Below, in pieces: positions 47,601 through 56,900 of a DNA stretch of 64,000 nt. This stretch comes from Acanthopleura granulata (taxonomy: Eukaryota; Mollusca; Polyplacophora; Chitonida; Chitonidae). Every line of letters starts with the position of its first letter. The stretch's first letter is position 1. Under the pieces are notes generated by a model that had not been told where the DNA came from, searched no databases, and saw only the letters and a program-made list of their open reading frames with translations. The stretch is from assembly GCA_016165875.1 (NCBI GenBank), contig JABBOT010000009.1, forward strand, positions 19,234,783 through 19,298,782, read 5' to 3'. A program made the position numbers and the translations under genes.

Positions 47601-47871
47601 ATATCTGAACGACAAAATGATTTCTCCGTCCTGTTAACCACAGTTCCACATCATCGTGAACGTGGCCGTTGGAGCCTCAAACGGGTACTTCCCGGACAAC
47701 GCCCAGAACGCCGGCTACCCTAAACCCTGGAGAGATGGCACGGAAACCGCAATGAGGGACTTCTGGAACGCCAAGGCCCGCTGGTACCCCACTTGGAAGC
47801 CTCACGTGAACAACGGCGAGAGCGCCGCCATGCAGATTAAGTACATCCAAGTGAGCAAACTGAAGCCCTAG
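32508..47871 (+). CDS. Beta-1,3-glucan-binding protein / endo-beta-1,3-glucanase (CBM39 + GH16), 13 coding exons
   Basis: A secreted protein that binds, and may cut, beta-1,3-glucan (laminarin, fungal walls); the family serves innate immunity and digestion in invertebrates. Thirteen coding exons give 488 aa from the ATG at 32517, normal for the family, with agreeing splice phases (1,1,1,1,0,0,1,1,1,2,2,0). Seen: a signal peptide (residues 1-17, hydrophobic, ending AHG), a CBM39-type domain (~18-100, with GVHYSINKP and PGDKVYYWVYWV), an S/T/G-rich linker (~101-145), and a GH16 domain with FRDDFDTLNLSTWQHEI, RLRTKYSFSFRYGRLEAEAK and GEIDLVES. The catalytic residues E299, D301 and E304 are all present, which favours an active enzyme over a purely binding one. 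An ATG at 32487 is in frame but upstream of the likely acceptor (32507). Exon 3 and exon 5 are each followed by tandem arrays built from their own ends. Confidence 0.95.
33000..33352 (+). repeat. 23-bp tandem array (intron after the signal-peptide exon)
   Basis: About 15 copies of 'caaatgtattcccagcaac' plus 'aaat' spacer, alternating 'tattcccag', 'tcctcag' and 'caccat' variants. Each unit ends in an acceptor-like CCCAG or CTCAG, but no exon sequence is included. Confidence 0.88.
33747..33848 (+). CDS. Glucan-binding gene exon 2 (CBM39)
   Basis: Acceptor 'tgtacgcag', donor 'AAGACAG|gttagc', phase 1 to 1. It encodes GVSLVGVHYSINKPILNVAA and KYNYDINTKTG. Confidence 0.93.
34433..34522 (+). CDS. 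Glucan-binding gene exon 3 (CBM39 end)
   Basis: Acceptor 'catttgacag', donor 'GGGAGAG|gtgaac', 90 nt, phase 1 to 1. It encodes GKWVHENSQVHLSPGDKVYY and WVYWVKEGR. The last 45 nt and the donor are the seed of the 91-bp array that follows. Confidence 0.92.
34474..36370 (+). repeat. 91-bp tandem array copying the exon 3 end and its splice donor
   Basis: The first unit begins inside exon 3. About 20 further copies follow at an exact 91-bp step, except for one 4-bp deletion near 34697. Each unit holds the last 45 nt of exon 3 (from GGAGAC to GAGAG), the donor 'gtgaac', and about 46 nt of intron ending 'tcatctccag' or 'cttatctccag'. Two unit types ('tgtggacaggtgaggtc' and 'tgtcgacaggcgagctt') alternate, and a five-unit block is itself repeated 455 bp apart, so the array has higher-order structure. 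Confidence 0.95.
36531..36629 (+). CDS. Glucan-binding gene exon 4 (linker)
   Basis: Acceptor 'tttttcatag', donor 'AATGCAG|gtatgt', phase 1 to 1. It encodes an S/T/G/K-rich linker (PSAVTQKPKTVTSSGSGSNK and on) between the CBM39 and GH16 domains. Confidence 0.85.
37183..37319 (+). CDS. Glucan-binding gene exon 5 (start of GH16)
   Basis: Acceptor 'tttgctgtag', donor 'GGCGGG|gtaagt', phase 1 to 0. It encodes CTSYPCVIFRDDFDTLNL and STWQHEITAGGGG. Confidence 0.95.
37288..37560 (+). repeat. 45-bp decaying array copying the exon 5 end and donor
   Basis: 'aacacgagatcactgcggga' plus 'ggcggcggggtaagtt' of the exon 5 edge recurs at 45-bp steps (37291, 37336, 37381, 37426), with weaker copies near 37480 and 37525. 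Two of the copies keep a GGGGTAAG/A donor; others have lost it. Confidence 0.88.
38054..38128 (+). CDS. Glucan-binding gene exon 6
   Basis: Acceptor 'ttgcctacag', donor 'AAACCC|gtgagt', phase 0 to 0. It encodes NWEFEYYTNNRSNSYVRDG and MLFIKP, a GH16 core block. Confidence 0.95.
38135..38240 (+). repeat. Compound (TAT)n/(GTAG)n/(GTAT)n microsatellite
   Basis: Just downstream of exon 6: 'ttattatattatattatt', then 'tatgtatgtaggtaggtagg' and further GTAT/GTAG units. Confidence 0.9.
38645..38775 (+). mobile_element. SINE 3' half (intron 6 of the glucan-binding gene)
   Basis: 'ccagtaacctgcagatggtc', 'ttccccccaccttaaagctg', 'attcttgagcacggcgtaaa' and an AT-rich tail; the tRNA head is missing. Confidence 0.8.
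39287..39347 (+). CDS. Glucan-binding gene exon 7
   Basis: Acceptor 'gcttccccag', donor 'CTTTGGG|gtaagc', phase 0 to 1. It encodes TLTADKFGEAFLSSGTLSLW. Confidence 0.95.
39557..39724 (+). CDS. Glucan-binding gene exon 8
   Basis: Acceptor 'tttcatcaag', donor 'TGGCCTG|gtgagt', phase 1 to 1. It encodes SCTNNQFYGCERRGTAEHY and then YGRLEAEAKMPTGDWIWP, strongly conserved in GH16 glucan-binding proteins. Confidence 0.95.
40078..40320 (+). mobile_element. Degenerate SINE (intron 8)
   Basis: Head 'ggggctggcgtggccg', later 'caccagtaacttgccaaaag', 'gaccgccgcgatcgtataag', 'atttttgagtgtggcatta'. Strongly diverged but in the right order. Confidence 0.6.
40330..43290. other. Intron 8 interior, nothing recognised
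   Basis: This is most of the 3.9-kb intron 8. It holds a 'taacgtcaacaatatttcag' dispersed motif near 42188 and GC-richer stretches around 41640-41790 and 42720-43020 with no reading frame of note. No gene or complete mobile element was recognised. Confidence 0.45.
43290..43545 (+). repeat. ~62-bp degenerate array upstream of exon 9
   Basis: Four copies of 'gtaaacgtgttaacacaaaa' plus 'tactgtctggggattgggga'. No exon sequence in the unit. Confidence 0.8.
43672..43749 (+). CDS. Glucan-binding gene exon 9 (GH16 active site)
   Basis: Acceptor 'ctctatttcag', donor 'AGCAGAG|gtataa', phase 1 to 1. It encodes IWMLPTDNAYGDWPASG and then EIDLVESR with the E-x-D-x-x-E catalytic residues intact. Confidence 0.96.
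44425..44660 (+). repeat. ~25-bp degenerate repeats (intron 9)
   Basis: Repeated 'ttttctctgcggtgaaaacg'-like blocks ('ttttcaccgcggtaaa', 'tttctctgcgatgaaa', 'tttgctccgcgattaaa'). Confidence 0.7.
44835..44952 (+). CDS. Glucan-binding gene exon 10
   Basis: Acceptor 'ttgacacacag', donor 'GTGGAAAA|gtaagc', phase 1 to 2. It encodes NLQLRDVSGKSLGVDTMAST and then LHFGPFWPLDPYTKAHVE. Confidence 0.93.
45033..45310 (+). mobile_element. Degenerate full-length SINE (intron 10)
   Basis: Head 'ggggcctctgcggccaaggg', B-box-like 'gagttcaagcctagctc', later 'gccatgtgcagatggtagtg', 'tgcggccgtgg'-like block and AT-rich tail. Confidence 0.75.
46338..46409 (+). CDS. Glucan-binding gene exon 11
   Basis: Acceptor 'tttctttattag', donor 'CTATACG|gtaaga', phase 2 to 2. 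It encodes TLPSGTFGDNFHKYAVEWDE and NSI. Confidence 0.93.
46485..46662. mobile_element. Small fold-back element (intron 11)
   Basis: Ends 'ccgattccataaaacaatt' and 'aattgctttgtggaatcggc' are inverted copies. A related end ('gcttgtggaattggcc') lies near 6230. About 175 bp, non-coding. Confidence 0.55.
47048..47177 (+). CDS. Glucan-binding gene exon 12
   Basis: Acceptor 'tgcgcaatctag', donor 'CAGAAG|gttagc', phase 2 to 0. It encodes FYLDNQLIKTIDPGPRGFWG and NPWKGRGKMAPFDQK. Confidence 0.95.
47644..47871 (+). CDS. Glucan-binding gene exon 13 (terminal)
   Basis: Acceptor 'tgttaaccacag'. It encodes FHIIVNVAVGASNGYFPDNA to IKYIQVSKLKP and stop TAG (47869-47871). This is the typical C-terminal end of the family. 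Confidence 0.96.
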   Translation, partial: FHIIVNVAVGASNGYFPDNAQNAGYPKPWRDGTETAMRDFWNAKARWYPTWKPHVNNGESAAMQIKYIQVSKLKP

Positions 47872-47955
47872 CCTTGAAGAAGTCAAACTTGAATGTTCGT
47901 GTATATTTTAAGCAAGAAACACTTTTATATAAAGGCGGTGCCATGTTCCGTGCAT

Positions 47956-47961
47956 AATAAA
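47956..47961 (+). terminator. Poly(A) signal of the glucan-binding gene
   Basis: AATAAA in 'tgcataataaaacatg', 85 bp after the stop codon. Confidence 0.75.
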
Positions 47962-48329
47962 ACATGTATTTGCATATTACAATGCGCCCTTCTTTGTACT
48001 TTTGTCCAAAATTCTTATTACAATTTATTATCACCATTTTCTCACTCAGCATATCATAAAGAAAGTAAACACATCATGTATACGTTCTGAACTGTTTATA
48101 AACCATACGCCAAACAGCTTAATACTCTTTGACTCCAGTGCAGTCATCATGATCATAGCGAACGTTTTTATTTGTGTGAGGACCTTAAACTCGAACAAAA
48201 ATGTCTGGAATCCACGACACCTATTAACAAATATGCAACATACATTCACTCAGACATCACTCAGCTGGTCAAGAGGAGATATTCACATTGTAGGGTAATG
48301 GAAAGGGTGCTTTGTCTGCTGTCTTTGCT

Positions 48330-48560
48330 TTGGTTATTTATTTGATTGGTGTTTTACGCTCTGCTCAAGAATATTTCACTTATACGACGACGGCCAGCTT
48401 GATGGTGGGAGGAAACCGGACAGAGCCTTGAGGAAACCCACGACCATTTGCAGGTGGGCTGGCAGAAGTTTTCACTTACGACTGAAGAGGAGGCCAGCAT
48501 GAGCTGGACTTGAACTCACAACCACTGTGCTGTCTTTGACATCGCGTTCCAGTGAGGCGG
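48330..48560 (-). mobile_element. tRNA-derived SINE, reverse
   Basis: 'gattggtgttttacgctctg', 'caagaatatttcacttatac', 'ttgatggtgggaggaaaccg', 'gagctggacttgaactcaca'. The head is partly degraded. Confidence 0.85.
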
Positions 48561-48884
48561 TACTATAACCATGACGGCATTTGGTTCCACACTGTTTTTA
48601 TGTGACTGAAATATTGAACTTGAGAAAACAAATCATGCGGTGGGCCGACTTCCTTTCAGACATAGGACGACGACTTGACTCAACATGTGGAAGAGTTCAT
48701 GCCCAAGAATGTTTTTCTCACGTTGCCCAGACGAGTGGGAAGGGATGATTACAGCTTGATGCCACTTAAGCAATATTACAGCCATATCTTAAATGGCGAC
48801 CCCAAATGAATTAGCAGCATATCAATGGCGGCTGGCACAATTATATCGCTGAATGAGCCCATTATTGACAAGTTTAACTGTCAA

Positions 48885-49165
48885 TGATTGGTTGGTGTTT
48901 AAAACTCCACCTTAAAATATTTCACTTGTACAAAAGGCCATTATTAACTATGGGTGGATGAAATCTGAGAAACTTGACACACTTTGCGTATGGCAAATTC
49001 AATTTGTACTGCCAAAGATGCAAAGTCTGCAAAACCTTCATGTAAAACCACCTAAACAGCCAGAAAACTGCTGTGGACTCCTTATAACCAACAGTGGAAG
49101 GAAGAAAATTTCAAGAATTCCCAGTCCAAGGCTGGGATTGAACCAAAAATTCGTGTGGTGAAGTG
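48885..49165 (-). mobile_element. Strongly diverged SINE-like element, reverse
   Basis: 'gattggttggtgtttaaaac', 'aaaatatttcacttgtacaa' and a B-box-like 'aggctgggattgaaccaa' near 49128. The middle is not clearly alignable by eye. Confidence 0.45.
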
Positions 49166-50469
49166 ACTGAATTATATCGGCAAATATAATGAGGAACACT
49201 GACATGAAATTCAGAAAATTAAAGAAACTTTTAATACCGTACAGTTTTTCTAACAGTATATACATAAGCACACATATATAATTTATGATCAAGACTGAGA
49301 CCTGGAAACCATTTTGTGCTCTTGCTATTTGAATAGTTCATATCTCAGAAAAAGTATTTCACTGAATTGTTTCTTACATTCGTATATGAAGGTTGAATAA
49401 AATGAAAGATTATTAGGGAAAAGCCACAAATTAGTCTGGAGAAACCCTCAGGACATCTGCAGGTACCTGGCAAACCTTCTGACATATACCAGCAGCTGAG
49501 CGATAAAAAGCTACATTCATTAATAGGATTTAAGGGGGACATAAGAGTCATTTTTCCATTTACCAACAACTATCCTCAGGCAGAAACTCAGTTTTCTCTC
49601 AATCAAAATTGAATATATTTTGTTTCCACAGGTCCTTTAAGGTACCGAAATGAAATATTTTGGTACTTAGCCACCCCTCATTAATTGAAGTAATTATAAC
49701 TGCTCAGATATGAACTCTCAAGCAGGCCTTCAAGTGGTAGAATAATACATGTTGATAACAGGCGTGAATTGCAGTTGTCGTTATTTCAGTTCTTCCAGAA
49801 ATGAACAGTATAGAGGGCCGGGAAAACTTGCCCAGACGCTTACAACCATCACAATCTGGAGTCAAAAGCTATGCAGTTGGTGTTTCACTTTTAACAATAT
49901 TTCATCATGCTCAATACTAAATCTACACAGTTGGTCAAGGAGATTTCCGCAAAAGGGAGAGAGCTCATTACGTGCACAGATTGCTCCTTCAGGATTTTGG
50001 AAATATTTACTTTGAGTTGAGTAAAATTCTAATTACTTCTTTCCAAAAACAACATAAACTGAATAAACATAACCAGAAATTGAGTTTGTTCAATCGACCA
50101 ACCAAATACCAGTCTGTCCAGGTCTGTTTTACTTCATTGTACAATGGTGGTCAGTCTTCTTGGTGCTTGGATTAAACCATCAGCCTTTGGTAAGTTAATG
50201 AACACTTTTCCACATGTTATGGCATGTACATGTACATACAGATGAACAACCCATATTGGCAGGAGACAAGTGGGGTTCAACAAAAGTCTGACAGTGGAAA
50301 CAGTGACAATGGGGAAATCTATAAATTCCATGTCCAAGGGATAGCCCTGGTAACGGACAGTTTTAATAGTTCTAAACCCCTGCACAGTGTTCCCGAGGTA
50401 AGTTTCCTGGCTCAGGCTAGCTGTACAGCATAACACAAGGCTTACAGACCAGTTCTCTCCCCTTGATCA

Positions 50470-50479
50470 TAGATGGCGC
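50470..50479 (+). promoter_or_regulatory. CTCF-like core near the RMND1 3' end
   Basis: 'tagatggcgct' matches the core recognised by insect and vertebrate CTCF, but the flanking positions fit poorly (about 10 of 14). Weak. Confidence 0.2.
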
Positions 50480-50831
50480 TACACAAGCTAGGGGAACATG
50501 CACCTACCACAAATGTTCTGGTCGTGCTATTTTCAGTGGATCACTGAGTGTCAACTAGAAAAGCAGGGAGGCCTGCAAGTCAGCATAACAGCTCATGATT
50601 GTATGTCAGATGCACTCATTGCATGGTGGGTTACATGCAGCTCATCATGAACAGCTGTGTGTCCACGGTGTCTTCTTATGTGATCAAAGAGGAACACTCT
50701 TTTAGGAACAGACATAAACACTCAGCATGTCAAACAAGACACACCAGCAGCATTTGGTTTTGTTTATGTTCCAGACGCAAATCCATGAACAGTACATTAC
50801 ATGATTTCTTATCACACAGTTTCTCAATCCA

Positions 50832-50924
50832 TCACCTTTCGCTACTGTTTGCAGCCTGTGGCGTCACTGAGAACTCCTCCTGAACTCTGTACTTCTCAAT
50901 ATAGTGAACAATCTCAAAGAAAAC
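50832..50924 (-). CDS. RMND1: RMND1 exon 10 (terminal)
   Basis: Acceptor 'gtttttttcag' on the - strand; encodes [18 protein letters not shown] and on to ANSSER, stop TGA at 50834-50832. It includes the end of the membrane helix. Confidence 0.9.
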   Translation of the reverse strand, partial: VFFEIVHYIEKYRVQEEFSVTPQAANSSER

Positions 50925-53900
50925 CTGAAAAAAACAAAGTCAAAGTTTGTGACTGAAGGAAACCTTGCAGAGCTCTGAGGAGCACTGCCATTTGTGAGTG
51001 ACGGAAGCCTGGCAGATCTCTGGGGAAGCGTGCTGTTTGTGAGTCTGGGAAACCTGGCAGATTTCTGGGGAACCGTGCCATTTATGAGTCTAGGAAATCT
51101 GGCAGAGTTCCAGGGAACACTGCCGCTTGTGAGAGGAGGAAACCCGGTAGATCTCTGGGGACCTCTGTCATTTGTGAGTCTGAGAAACCTGGCAGAGCTC
51201 TGAGAAAACTGCTGTTTGTGAGAGGCGGAAACCTGGCAGATCTCTGGGGAAAAACTACTGTTTGTGAGAGGAAGAAAGCTGGCAGATCTCCAGGGAAAAT
51301 CGCTGTGTGTGAGTGGAGGAAACCTTGCAGAGCTCTATGGAACACAGCTGTCCATGTAGAAGAAACCTGGCAGATCTCGGGAACACTACTCTTTGCGAGT
51401 GAAGGAAACCTGACAGAGCTCTGGGGAGCACAGATGTGAGTGAATGAGGGAAACATGACAGAGCACTGGGGAACCCTGATGTCTGTAAGTGGATGAAACC
51501 TGGTCGATGTCTGGGAAACAAGGCTTTTGTGAGTTAAGGAAGCTTGGCAGAGCTCTGGAGAACACTGCTGTGTGTGAGTGGAGGAAACCTGTGAGAGGTC
51601 TGCCTTACCTCCACCATAATCAACAGTATGATCATCCACTCCAGCCTGATGTGATGGTTGTCATTGAGGTGGGAGATCAACAGTTCTGTCAGTTCACAGC
51701 AATGGTTCAACTTCTCGTTCATCACCTGTAACAGAAGCACACTCGGTAGAGATAAGCACTTTTGTCAGTTCACAGCAATGGTTTAACTTCTCGTTCATCA
51801 CCTGTAACAGAAGCACAGTCGGTAGAGATAAGCACTTCTTTCAGTTCACAACAATAGCTTAACTGCTGGTTCATCTTTAGAATACAAATTTACCTATCTG
51901 CAACAACTTTACTGTAGAAACAACCAATTAGAAGGCATTGAACAATGGCAACTAAGCAAGCAGATGAGAGTGGTTTGCCAGTTGGCCATGTTGGTGAGCA
52001 CTGAACTTGATCCGCTGTTGTCGTAGCAGAAGAGTTAAGAGGCAAAAAACAATGTCATAAAATACAATTTCTGGTGCTATTACTTAGATTTTCCCCTAGC
52101 AGGATATCACCCTACCTTCCCGAAACCTTCAAAACACCTTTCTCATATCAAGAGACCCCAGAAACAAAATGTCTGTCATTTGTATACCGTACTCACCTTT
52201 GTCCTCTTGGGAATATTGAGGTAGACAAACGCCTGCTGATACAAAGTCTCCAGTTGTTCTCTGTCCCAGTAAAAGTCTGGAGGGTCCAGTAAATCTGAGC
52301 TCAGGTTGATCAAATGTCTGTGGAAAATGAGCAATGGACTTTCAACATGGTGATCAACTGTCAATAAGGACAAGGTCTATAAGTGTCTCAAGAACATAAC
52401 CAATGAATTTGGCTCAATACTGTATCAAAGTCTAAGCTCAGGTTGTTCTAGTGTCTGAAGAACATGATTCAATGAGCTTGGCTCAATACATCCTTAAAGT
52501 CTGAGCTCAGGTTGATCAAGTGTCTGAAGAACATGATCAATGACCTTGGCTCAATACAGCCTTAATGTCTGAGCTCAGGTTGATGAAGTGGCTGAAGAAC
52601 ATGATCAATGAACTTGGCTCAATACAGCCTTAATGTCTGAGCTCAGGTTGATGAAGTGTCTGAAGAACATGATCAATGAGCTTGGCTCAATACAGCCTTA
52701 AAGTCTGAGCTCAGGTTGATGAAGTGGCTGAAGAACATGATCAATGAGCTTGGCTCAATACAGCCTTAATGTCTGAGCTTAGGTTGATCAAGTGTCTGAA
52801 GAACATGATCAACGAGCTTGGCTCAATACAGCCTTAAAGTCAGAGCTTAGGTTGATCAAGAGCCCACAGAACATGATCAATGATCTTGGCTCAATACAGC
52901 CTTAAAGTCAGAGCTTAGGTTGATCAAGTGCCCACAGAACATGATCAATGAGCTTGGCTCAATACAGCCTTAAAGCCTGAGCTTAGGTTGATCAAGTACC
53001 CACAGAACATGAGCTCCTTGTATTTACTTATGTCTGAAGTGTATGTATTATTTACTTGATAGGTGTTTTATGACATACTCTACAGTACTTCACTTTTGCG
53101 ACAGCAGCCAGCATTATGATGGGAGGAAAGCCGGCCAAGTCGAGCCCAGGGGAAATCCACAACCTTCCGCAGGTTGCTGGCAGACTTTCCCACATATGGC
53201 CGGAGAGGAAGCCAGCACAACCTGGACTTGAACTCACAGCGACCACAATTAGTTACTTGTATGAACTTCAAGGGTGCTCAAGTGTCCTTTAAAGGAAAAA
53301 CATCTCCACAGCAGAAGATACTAATACACAAGATATTGAGATGCATGTACTGAAGTCTAAATTAAGATTGATCAAATGCCTCCAGAAAATAAACTCTGAG
53401 TTGGGTACATAGTACTGACTGATTGTCTACAAAAACTATTCAAGTCTTGGCGGCATAAAAAGAGAAGAACAACCAAGTCTGAGATACGTGTAAGTTTGAT
53501 CAAATTTCTGTAGCATGGAGAAATTCTTCAATCTTATCACACACAGCAATGTTAGAGCTGTGCAAAAGTTGTCAATGTTTGTAGCTAAAGCATTTAAGTT
53601 AACATGGTTAAGAACAGTTAAGAGAAAAGAGCAGACTTTAATATGGTGAGTAAAATGACCATCAAAAACGAAATGTATCTGAAAATGCCTACTCTGATTT
53701 TTTTCAGATTTTCTTTTCAAATGTTTTGATTGTATGATATGGACTTTTTGGACCACACTGAACATCTGCGTCGTCAGATTATCCACATACAATCTGTAAA
53801 TATGACTGTCAATGATCATATAAACACTTAACAATGTGCTAAAAAATAATCAACATATATAACAATGATCATGAGCCATTTTCACAAAACTTAAAAAGTC

Positions 53901-56900
53901 ACACTTTCCATAACTTTAAATAACGAGAAATGTTATGAAAAATTCATTTATGAAGTTTTGTGAAAGTTGACTCGGGTTTATACCATTTTTGAAGTCTTTG
54001 GTATGACCCGACCTGGGTTTGACCCTGAAGACAAGGTGAACAAATATTTGTACACCAACCTCAAAGTGAAGAGTTCTCCAGTTTTCTGAAGCACCTCTTG
54101 TTTAGTCATCCTGATTTTTCTGCCCACCTTCATATCCTGTAACGATGGAATATGAATATTCTTGCATATTTGGTAGCTTATTAAAGGCGGATAGACCAAT
54201 CAGAAGCCTACGATTTCCTCTGCATTGTGAAAAATGTGTGTATTATGAAGAATGTTTTGTATCCCTTAATAATCTCTGTATTTTATGCATATTTTCCATC
54301 TATAGAGAGACATTTTTGTAAATGACATCATTGATGCACTTACGGAAATGCGTGCTAAAGCATTTAATGTATCATTAACTTACCTCTAGAACAGGTTCTA
54401 TTGACTCCACAAATTTGTCCAAGGACGCTTCCCAGATTCCTAACTTGACAGAGAGGGAGAGAGCATTAGAGAACGCAAATTTGATGAGGGTGGTCTGAGT
54501 AGAGCCGTCTTCTGTTTCCATGTCTTGATGCTCCTGGATGTGAATAGTGCCAGATGTGAGGTTGGGAGACTTTCTGTAACAAGACAAACACGAACGTGAG
54601 GCTGGGAGGCTATCTGTAACCAAACACACACAGATGTGAGGCTGGGAGACTTTCTGTAACCAAACACACACAAATATGAGGCTTTGAGACTTTCTGTAAC
54701 CAAACACACACAAATGTGAGGCTGGGAGACTTTTTGTAACCAAACACACACACATGTGAGACTGGGAGACTTTCTGTAACCAAACACACACAAATGTGAG
54801 GCTGGGAGACTTTCTGTAACCAAACACACACAGATGTGAGGTGGGGAGACTATCTGTAATCAAACACATACAGATGTGAGGCGGGGAGACTTTCTGTAAC
54901 CAAACACACACAGATGTGTGGTTGGGAGACTTTCTGTAAACAAACACATACAGACATGAGGCTGAGAGATTTTATGTAAACAAACACATACAGACGTGAG
55001 GCTGGGAGACTTTCTGTAACCAAACACACACAGATGTGAGGCTGGGAGACTTTCTGTAAACAAACACACACAAATATGAGGCTGGGAGACTTTCTGTAAC
55101 CAAACACACAAATGTGAGGCTGGGAGACTTTTTGTAACCAAACACACACAGATGTGAGGCGGGGAGACTTTCTGTAACCAAACACACACAGATGTGAGGC
55201 TGGGAGACTTTCTGTAACCAAACACACACAGATGTGTGGCTCAGAGAACTTTTGTAACCAAACACACACAAATGTGAGGCTGGGAGACTTTCTGTAACCA
55301 AACACATACAGATGTGAGGCGGGGAGACTTTCTGTAACCAAACACATACAGATGTGAGGCTGGGAGACTTTCTGTAACCAAACACACACAGATGTGAGGC
55401 TGGGAGACTTTCCCTAACCAAAACACACACAGATGTGAGGCTGGGAGGCTTTCTGAAACCAAACACATACAGATGTGAGGTTGGGAGACTATCTGTAACC
55501 AAACACACACAGAAGTGAGGCTGTGAGACTTTCTGTAACCAAACACACACAGATGTGAGGCTGGGAGACTTTCTGTAACCAAACACACACAGAAAAGAGG
55601 CTGGGAGGCTATCAGTAACCAAACACATACAGATGTGAGGTTGGGAGACATTCTGTAACCAAACACACACAGATGTGAGGTTGGGAGACATTCTGTAACC
55701 AAACACACACAGAATTGAGGCTGTAAGACTTTCTGTAACCAAACACACACAGAAAAGAGGCTGGGAGACTTTCTGTAACCAAACACAGACAGAGGTGAGG
55801 TTGACAGGCTATCTGTAACCAAACACACAGAGTCAAACTGACGTGAATAGTGCCAGATGTGAGACTGGAAGACTTTCTGTAACCAGTTCCTGTTTCTCTA
55901 ATAAGACACAGCCCATGGCTTCATAAGAATTGATTCCAGATCAAAAGTTGATGTATTCAGTTATCACATACATTACAAAAAATGGCTGTCACCAGTTATT
56001 TTCTGAAATACCTAAAGTCATATTATTTGTTGCTCGTTTCTCTTAAAAATGCAGACAGGCTCAAGTATGAAAGTAGTGTTCCGAGACATATACTCTTAAA
56101 CAACACTCCTTTGCTCAATCAAACTGACCAATTTCACCCTGTAAATTGCCACGATATGGCTGAAATATTGCCGATGTGGCCTTAAGCCATAGTCATTCAT
56201 TTATTCATTCACCATGTGAATACTTCACATTCTTCCTCATACTACAAACATCAACAGTGGAAATGTCACTCACTGTGTACAGACATCATACTACAAACAT
56301 CAACAGTGGAAATGTCACTCACTGTGTACAGACATCATACTACAAACATCACAGTTGGGAATTTCACTCAATGTGTACAGACATCATACTACAAACATCA
56401 ACCGTGGAAATGTCACTCACTGTGTACAGACATCATACTACAACCATCACAGTTGGGAATGTCACTCAATGTGTACAGACATCATAATACAAACATCAAC
56501 AGTGGAAATGTCACTCAATGTGTACAGACATCATACTACAAACATCAACCGTGGAAATGTCACTCACTGTGTACAGACATCATCCTACAAACATCACAGT
56601 TGGGAATGTCACTCACCGTGTACAGACATCATAATACAAACATCACAGCTGGGAATGTCACTCACTATGTACAGACATCATAATACAAACATCAACCGTG
56701 GAAATGTCACTCACTGTGTACAGACATCATACTACAAACATCACAGTTGGGAATGTCACTCACTGTGTGCAGACATCATAATACAAACATCACAGTTGGG
56801 AATGTCACTCACTGTGTGCAGACATCATAATACAAACATCACAGTTGGGAATGTCACTCACCGTGTACAGACATCATAATACAAACATCACAGCTGGGAA

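Larger units (their letters stand above)
47962..50831. other. Gap between convergent genes
   Basis: About 2.9 kb between the 3' ends of the glucan-binding gene and RMND1. It holds SINEs at 48.33 and 48.89 kb, a second-family SINE piece near 49.43 kb and a fragment of the intron-1 MITE family at about 50374-50400. No further gene was recognised. A minus-strand ATTAAA at 50362-50367 is a weak candidate poly(A) signal for RMND1. Confidence 0.55.

Noticed and set aside
54384..55836. Long minus-strand open frames that look like a Cys/Val/Ser-rich repeat protein of up to 258 residues
   Set aside because: They arise because a 40-bp intronic repeat lacks stops in all three frames. The same peptide appears in each frame with a shift, and the unit is a copy of the RMND1 exon 6 acceptor.
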